Assembly: GCA_022567815.1 (NCBI GenBank)
Contig: JADFGI010000065.1
Span: 1 to 11,209 of the forward strand
Direction of reading: 5' to 3'
DNA: 11,209 nucleotides
From: Nitrospinota bacterium
Lineage (GTDB): Bacteria > Nitrospinota > Nitrospinia > Nitrospinales > VA-1
The notes under the pieces were generated by a model that searched no databases, was not told where the DNA came from, and was given only the letters and a program-made list of their open reading frames with translations. Both the position numbers and the translations under genes were made by a program. This document shows, in pieces, positions 6,707 through 11,209 of the stretch. Each line of letters opens with the position of its first letter. Positions within the stretch are counted from its first letter, which is position 1.

Positions 6707-8104
6707 ATGAAATCTTTTTTTCTGAGTTTTGTGGGGGGAATCATCCTCCTGCATTCTCTCACTTTCCTATTTATAGCTGATTCCAGTTTTGCTGACGAGA
6801 GCGCTGAAGCGTTTTTAAGCAAGGGTTTGGCCTACAGTGAAAAAGGAGACCACCAACAAGCCATTGTCTCCTATAAACGCGCTATTGAAATAGACCCTGA
6901 CCTGGAAGGCGTATGGCTCAACCTTGGTATTTCCTACTTCAAACTCCAGTCTTTTGATTTAGCAGTTGCAACCTTCCAGCAAATTTTGGAACACACCCCT
7001 GATGATAGTTCTGCCCTCATATTTCTGGGCTTGTCTCTGCAAGGCCAGGGACAATATGAAAAATCCATCCCCTATTTTGAAAAAGCCGGAAAACTTGATG
7101 CGGATTTTCACCAATTAGCTTTTTTCAACGTTGGACAAGCTCACTTTCACCTGGGAAACAATGAACAAGCTTTGGAGAAATTGAACCAGGCAATCCAAGT
7201 GGCCCCGTCTGATGAATTGGCTGATGGAGCAAGGGTGCTTTTAAAAATTCTCGCTGATAAAAAACCTAAAAAACCCTGGAGCCTTGCCTTCCATACAGGT
7301 TTTGAATATGACGACAATATCACGGTTGACGAAATTGATCAGACCACAGAATTAGATGATTTTTCCTATATTTTTGAATTTTCAGGGGCCTATAAATTTC
7401 TTCAAACTCCAAAATTTAAAATGGAAGCTGGGTATGATTTTTATCAAAGTCTCCATGATGATCTTTCAGCCTTTGATATCCAATCCCACATTTTCTCCCT
7501 CAATGGATCTTATGAGTTCAAAAAATTGGACCTCGGTTTATTCTCAATTTATAACCGCACCACCCTTGGAGCGGCGGATTTTTTAGAAATCTATTCCACC
7601 AGCCCTAGTGTTGGGTTTTCGGTCACAGACTATTGGTACGCCACGGTCAGCTATTCCTATAAGAATACTAATTTTTTTAACCTTTCCAATCGAGATGCCC
7701 AGAATCATGGATTTGGTATGAGCAATTTCCTGTTTTTTCTGGATGGCAAGGTGATGGTTTTACTAGGTTATCAATTTGAAAATGAAATCACCACAGGCGC
7801 TGAATTTGAGTATTTGGGCCATTACTTAAATGCTAACGTAAAATTTCCAATTCCTTTGTTGAACCTTAGAACTAAGGTTAGTTTGGGTTACAAATTTTTC
7901 TTTAAGGATTATAAAAATATTACCGCAAGTATTGGCAAAAAACGAGATGACTTCAGGCATACTGCCGAATTGCAAATTTTTCAGCCAATCTATAAAAATT
8001 TACACGTCAAGTTGAATTATCAATATATCCACAGTATTTCCAATCTGGCTTCTTCAGATTATCAGGAAAACGTTGTCAATTTTCTCTTGGGCATTGCCTT
8101 TTAG
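6707..8104 (+). CDS. TPR protein with C-terminal outer-membrane beta-barrel
   Basis: 465 aa. Residues 1-29 form a signal peptide with a long hydrophobic core and probable cleavage after SSFA. Residues 31-169 hold four TPR units (for example HQQAIVSYKRAIEIDPD, FDLAVATFQQILEHTPDD, YEKSIPYFEKAGKLD, NEQALEKLNQAIQVAP). After a Lys/Pro linker (184-190), residues 191-465 show alternating hydrophobic/aromatic strands, starting with the motif GFEYDDNIT (198-206) and ending in GIAF. A terminal Phe is the usual Bam recognition signal for outer-membrane barrels. The TPR-then-barrel layout resembles surface lipoprotein assembly modifier (Slam) and similar exporters, but this family assignment is inference. 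The TPRs would sit in the periplasm and the barrel in the outer membrane. It follows the FecR-domain gene but has its own promoter. The RBS is weak (GGGAA). Confidence 0.85.
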   Translation: MKSFFLSFVGGIILLHSLTFLFIADSSFADESAEAFLSKGLAYSEKGDHQQAIVSYKRAIEIDPDLEGVWLNLGISYFKLQSFDLAVATFQQILEHTPDDSSALIFLGLSLQGQGQYEKSIPYFEKAGKLDADFHQLAFFNVGQAHFHLGNNEQALEKLNQAIQVAPSDELADGARVLLKILADKKPKKPWSLAFHTGFEYDDNITVDEIDQTTELDDFSYIFEFSGAYKFLQTPKFKMEAGYDFYQSLHDDLSAFDIQSHIFSLNGSYEFKKLDLGLFSIYNRTTLGAADFLEIYSTSPSVGFSVTDYWYATVSYSYKNTNFFNLSNRDAQNHGFGMSNFLFFLDGKVMVLLGYQFENEITTGAEFEYLGHYLNANVKFPIPLLNLRTKVSLGYKFFFKDYKNITASIGKKRDDFRHTAELQIFQPIYKNLHVKLNYQYIHSISNLASSDYQENVVNFLLGIAF

Positions 8105-8216
8105 GGTTTTCTTTTTCCCTCTTCATTATGTCCTGAATTCAAGGAACAATAGGTTTAACAGGAGATAGAGGTGGTCCTGGTTTGTTGGACAGGATTTCGG
8201 CGACAAAGAGTATTTA

Positions 8217-8230
8217 AAAGGTTAACCTTT
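8217..8230. repeat. 14-bp perfect palindrome
   Basis: AAAGGTTAACCTTT is its own reverse complement. It is followed at once by a C-rich pyrimidine tract with a CA run (8231-8261). It lies between the barrel gene and the mobile-element island and could be an operator or an island-edge site. No second copy was noticed. Confidence 0.4.
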
Positions 8231-8279
8231 CTTCCCCTCACACACACACCCCACCCCCAGCCGAGAAACCCAAAAATAG

Positions 8280-8675
8280 AGCGTCTCAGGCGGTTGGTAT
8301 TGGCCTGATAGCGGATTTTGGCCTTTACTTGCCATGAACTATAATTTTTCAAGGTTGGTAGCGTTCGAGCTTTGGCTGGCCTGTTACACGCAGGAAGAAA
8401 TTGCGGGGATGGTAGATTGTCCACGCACCACCGTTGAAGCAGTTTTGACGGAATCGGCAGAGTTGCCAAAATCGGCAAAACCCTACGCCGACCACCTGGT
8501 TGATTTCACCCCGCCGATTTACAACGTGTGGAAGTTTAAAGAGAGGACTACGGGAAATAGCCATTTTGGGAATACCGAACCAACTAATAAATTCTGGTGG
8601 ACCAAGGTCCCCGTGAATAGCGCACGCCTGTTATTTCCAAATATTGCCCCTGGCCGATGGCTTGTCAAGAAATAG
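8280..8675 (+). pseudogene. Fragment of phage-type ParB/DNA-methylase-like protein
   Basis: The frame opens after a stop at 8277; the first ATG is at 8334 (113 aa to the stop at 8675). Residues from about 12 read FELWLACYTQEEIAGMVDCP, then TTVEAVL, a helix-turn-helix-like segment, then SAKPYADHLVDFTPPIYNVW and KFKERTTGNSHFGNTEP. From memory, this is the central part of phage/ICE proteins joining a ParB-type N-terminus and helix-turn-helix to a C-terminal DNA methylase whose DPFAG motif comes soon after the SHFGN-like segment. Both the ParB domain before and the methylase catalytic half after are absent here. After SHFGNTEP the sequence no longer resembles the family. It is best read as a decayed internal fragment that cannot methylate DNA. 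Confidence 0.6.
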
Positions 8676-8708
8676 TCTGATGAGCGACAATTAGGAATTC
8701 CTTCTGTA

Positions 8709-8972
8709 TTGCAGCAAAATCATTTTGCCGAGGCAAAGGTGCGTGGAGAGTACCGTTGCGGTGAGTTGTTGCGTGGAATGGTAAAACATCAAGGCGGCAA
8801 TCCTAACCTGTCCCACGATGTCACAGGTTGTAAGTTAGAAAAATTGGGCCTTAGTCGAAAACAATTCTCACGCTGGCAATCAATATCGAGAATTCCAAAA
8901 GATATTTTCAATTGGAGGCTCACCACTATCTTTTTCCGTGGACACCAGATGCCAAACCACCAATATTGTTGA
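8709..8972 (+). pseudogene. Remnant of small phage/plasmid-type DNA-associated protein
   Basis: The frame from TTG 8709 encodes HFAEAKVRGEYRCGELLRGM, then GGNPNLSHDVTGCKLEKLGLSRKQFSRWQSISRIPKDIF. This resembles, from memory, a widespread mobile-element protein with a charged helix ('xAExKxRAExRxGELL'), a GGNPNLxHDVTG linker and a 'LGxSRxQSxxWQxIAxIPxxxF' helix-turn-helix-like end. The match stops at IPKDIF (about 8908), and the remaining residues to the stop look unrelated, so the 3' end is probably lost. No convincing start codon or ribosome site is present; the normal N-terminal part is also missing. It lies between two other damaged genes of the same island. Its function in intact elements is not well defined. 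Confidence 0.5.
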
Positions 8973-9176
8973 AAATAAGATAGATAAAACGGATGTCATG
9001 ATGATATTAAACATGTCGCACCCCCGGTCTTTGTTAAAGTAAATTGTATATTTTTTTAATTTGTTTAGGTAGGAGGCCGGTCACAAGTTTTTGTGATATG
9101 GATTACGTGCCTATTTTGGCGTGGTTCCTGATAGCGCGTTCGGTCTTGCCTGTTTTATTGGCGGTATCTTGAGAAA
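8973..9176. other. Non-coding stretch inside the decayed island
   Basis: I see no gene here. It contains an AT-rich tract (about 9035-9067) and a short hairpin TCACAA-GTTT-TTGTGA at 9081-9096. The primase/helicase frame is open back only to a TAG at about 9132, and nothing before its ATG resembles the missing N-terminal domain. Confidence 0.4.
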
Positions 9177-10482
9177 ATGTCTTTTGCAGATTTCAGCAAC
9201 TTTTATCTGGATCGTACCATCGACCTTGGAGCTGATAAAACCGGAAAGAGAATTAAAGCAAAACTTGGTAAATGGTGGTTGCAGGTAAAGGGGAGGCGGA
9301 CGTACAAACATATCCGGTTTGCCCCCGGCGAGGAATGCGGGAGTGATACTTATAATTTATGGCGCGGATTCTCCTGCGAACCCGAATATGGCGACTGGAC
9401 CCTGCTGAAATATCACATACAAGAGAATATCTGTCGGGACAATCGGGAGTATTACGAATACCTGTTGAATTGGATGGCCAGAGCGGTACAGAATCCGAAT
9501 GAGCAAGGCCATGTTGCCGTGGTAATGAAAGGAGAAATGGGGACCGGGAAAAGCATCTTCGCGGAAATCTTTGGCGCATTATTCGGCCAACATTATGTGT
9601 CCATAGCAAACGCAAAACATCTTACAGGGAGCTTCAACGCCCATCTAAGGGATTGTGTTGTCCTCTTCTGCGATGAAGCGTTCCTGGGCCGGGGACAAAC
9701 AAGGCGAAGCGGTACTCAAGCAACTAGTGACTGAACCTGCTTTGATGATTGAAGGGAAAGGGCAGGATGCCGTAAGGTCTCCGAATTCTTTGCATATATT
9801 GATCGCAAGCAACAAGGAATGGGTGATTCCGGCGGGAATTGATGAACGGCGGTTCTTTTGCCTTGAGGTGGGCAATAAATACAAACAGAAAATTCCCTAT
9901 TTTAAAGCGATAAAGAAACCGATGGAGAACGGCGGATATGCGGCGATGCTGTATGAACTTTTGAATCGCGACATAAGTGATTTTGAGGTCCGGGATTTTC
10001 CAAGAACAAAACTTTTACAGGCGCAAATAGGTTTGACCATGGAACCTCACGAATCCTTTTTCCACCACTTGTTGCAGGAGGGCGAATTTCCATCTGAGCT
10101 CTATAATCGGTGGGATTCGGAAATCCCTAAAAGGACCTTGTATGACTGCTACCTCGATTATTGCCGGGATATCGGGGTTCATGGGAGGAAACTTCCAGAT
10201 GATTTATTTGGGAAATACATATCAAAAATATTCAAACAAAAGAAATTTCCACAGGGATTGAAGAAAACCCGCCCGGATACTAAACGCTGGAAAAGGGGTG
10301 CGGCAGGGGAAAAAGGCTATCTAATACACGGTCGGATGCATTGTTATATTTTCCCGGAACTAAAATATTGTAGAAAAATGTGGGATTCGGTTTACGGGAA
10401 AATGGATTGGCCGGAAATTGAGGAGAATGTGACGATTGAAATGGACTTCGGCGAAGATAAATATGATGAAAACGAGAAATAA
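9177..10482 (+). pseudogene. DUF5906-type primase/helicase, N-terminally short and frameshifted
   Basis: Two overlapping frames make one protein of about 434 aa. Frame one (9177-9683) holds FSNFYLDRTIDLG, GKWWLQVKGRR, FAPGEE, YNLWRGFSCEP and YEYLLNWMARAVQNP. It also has Walker A GEMGTGKS (residues 119-126), FNAHLRDCVVLF, and Walker B with CDEAF. Frame two continues with WAGDKQGEAVLKQLVTEPAL, LIASNKEWVIPAGIDERRFF (the sensor and arginine-finger region), LLNRDISDF and a basic C-terminal part ending at 10482. The family motif DEAFWAGDK is restored if one C at 9683/9684 is removed, so a one-base insertion split the gene. These ATPases unwind or prime DNA for phages and plasmid-like elements, usually with a primase domain of several hundred residues in front; that part is missing. 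The C-terminus looks complete. It could be a pseudogene or a sequencing error. Confidence 0.8.
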
Positions 10483-10533
10483 GGCGGAATTTTACGTTTT
10501 TCTCCATTTAGGGGGGGGCCAGAAATAGGGTCA

Positions 10534-10806
10534 GTAGGACGCGGCAAGTGGTGGCGGGTATTGGTCGGTCCTACTAGTCCGGTTAGACCGTGAAAAAAAT
10601 GGTGAAACGCCGTAGTTTTTTAGGGGAGGCGGAAGCGAGGATTTTCTGCGCGGGGGGTTAGTTAATTATTTTAATATTTTAATTTATATATTGAGTAGGA
10701 CTAGCAGGACTAGATTAAGTAAACAAGGGGTTAGAGCGTCCTACAGGCGTCCTACTGGGTTAAAAATTGTTATAAGACTTTTAGAAACAGTTAGTTATGG
10801 TAGGAC
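10534..10806. repeat. Iteron-like GTAGGAC repeats, candidate relic origin
   Basis: Six exact copies of a 7-mer lie in 273 bp. GTAGGAC occurs at 10534-10540, 10695-10701 and 10800-10806; its complement GTCCTAC is at 10568-10574, 10738-10744 and 10749-10755. Near copies include GCAGGAC at 10704-10710 and GGACTAGT on the minus strand at 10573-10580. About 0.03 copies would be expected by chance on both strands. They surround the AT-rich tract at 10658-10693, directly after the primase/helicase gene. Repeats plus an AT-rich tract fit the layout of an iteron origin. No protein-coding signal is convincing here. Confidence 0.6.
10658..10693. other. AT-rich tract within the repeat block
   Basis: 36 bases with only two G and no C, directly after a run of six G (10652-10657) and bounded on the right by a GTAGGAC repeat at 10695. 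In an origin this would be the easily melted segment. An eight-G run lies upstream at 10511-10518. Confidence 0.5.
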
Positions 10807-11209
10807 GGGGTTGTGGGATGATTTCCCTCCCTGTGGGCAATTGGTGATCCCGGAAAAGACCAACAATATTAAACGCCTTTTTTGACACAAAATGGTAAAG
10901 ATTCTCCCGTTTTTGAGCTAAACAACCTCTATTAGGACACCTCCAAATTGCCTCTCCCGTTGGACGCACCAGTTTTACACTGCATACTGGGCAATGCTTT
11001 GGCATAAAAATAGCTTTTTCTGAGCCATTTCTGAGCTCAGGAAGGGTTTTTATCACAGAGGGGATTACGTCCCCAGCTCGCTCCACAACCACAGTATCTC
11101 CGATTTTAACTCCCAAACGCTTCATTTCGTCTGCATTATGTAATGATGCGCGAGAAATAGTAACTCCAGCAAGCAAAATTGGGGTTAAAATCGCAACTGG
11201 CGTTATGGC
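10781..11209 (-). CDS. ligA: NAD-dependent DNA ligase LigA, internal fragment, broken 3' end
   Basis: The frame enters at the right edge and reads leftward to a TAA at 10783-10781; the 5' part of the gene is outside the window. The translation begins AITPVAILTPILLAGVTISR, then ASLHNADEMKRLGVKIGDTV, VVERAGDVIPSVIKTLPE: the OB-fold of LigA. It continues with the zinc finger CPVC...CPNRGC, four cysteines intact, and ENLYHFVSKKAFNIVGL, the start of the helix-hairpin-helix part. Normal LigA goes on with 'GLGxKxI...' and about 230 more residues (HhH and BRCT domains). Here, after GL (near base 10856), the sequence changes to an unrelated 25-residue tail. As drawn, the product would lack DNA-binding domains. 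LigA is essential, so another copy, an insertion, or a chimeric assembly join must be considered. Confidence 0.85.
   Translation of the reverse strand, partial: AITPVAILTPILLAGVTISRASLHNADEMKRLGVKIGDTVVVERAGDVIPSVIKTLPELRNGSEKAIFMPKHCPVCSVKLVRPTGEAIWRCPNRGCLAQKRENLYHFVSKKAFNIVGLFRDHQLPTGREIIPQPRPTITNCF

Noticed and set aside
6559..6780. 73-aa plus-strand open frame
   Set aside because: It spans the terminator and the promoter of the next gene, so it cannot be a sensible gene.
8103..8120. AGGG...CCCT hairpin with T-rich loop after the barrel gene
   Set aside because: The stem is only four pairs and the T-run is in the loop, so it is too weak to call a terminator.
8155..8478. 107-aa minus-strand open frame
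   Set aside because: It overlaps the better-supported ParB/methylase-like fragment, has no recognisable domain, and includes the translated CA-rich tract.
8304..9136. 10-bp direct repeat CCTGATAGCG (8304-8313 and 9127-9136) as possible attachment repeats
   Set aside because: Dozens of 10-mer pairs are expected by chance in a window this size, and the copies are not at the island's edges.
10691..10885. 64-aa plus-strand open frame from TTG
   Set aside because: It runs through the GTAGGAC repeats and across the ligA junction; composition is repeat-driven and no ribosome site is present.

Overview
The window reads as chromosomal DNA of a Gram-negative bacterium. Evidence is a lipobox lipoprotein, a Sec-exported FecR-domain protein and a TPR protein ending in a Phe-terminated outer-membrane beta-barrel. 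Moderate GC, TPR-rich envelope genes and multidomain c-di-GMP signalling suggest an environmental lineage such as Nitrospinota or a deltaproteobacterial relative. That placement is an impression, not a demonstration.

Layout. (1) 1-713, minus strand: 5' part of a TPR lipoprotein gene with a GTG start and a good promoter. (2) 980-2221, plus: a 413-residue soluble protein of unknown function. (3) 2574-4697 (or from TTG 2466), plus: a cNMP-binding/PAS/GGDEF/EAL c-di-GMP enzyme. (4) 5066-6517, plus: an exported FecR-domain protein with an unusual Ala/Lys-rich tail made of three 11-residue and eleven 8-residue repeats, followed by a strong terminator. (5) 6707-8104, plus: a TPR plus outer-membrane beta-barrel protein with its own sigma70-type promoter. 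(6) 8280-10806: a decayed mobile-element island. It holds a fragment of a phage-type ParB/DNA-methylase-like protein, a fragment of a small phage/plasmid-type protein, and an N-terminally short, frameshifted DUF5906-type primase/helicase. An intergenic block follows with six exact GTAGGAC/GTCCTAC repeats around a 36-bp AT-only-like tract, which looks like a relic replication origin. (7) 10856-11209, minus: the middle of NAD-dependent DNA ligase (ligA), whose similarity stops abruptly next to the island.

How the parts fit. Genes 1-5 look like ordinary host genes for envelope function and second-messenger signalling. FecR and the TPR-barrel protein are neighbours and may work together at the cell surface, but a terminator and a separate promoter show they are separate transcription units. 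The right-hand 3 kb is the remains of an integrated replicon next to a broken essential gene. That means either insertion into one copy of ligA or a chimeric assembly join. I see no tRNA, rRNA, CRISPR array, transposase or integrase. The most distinctive items are the repeat-built FecR tail, the repeat-plus-AT-tract origin candidate, and the single-base frameshift in the primase/helicase.
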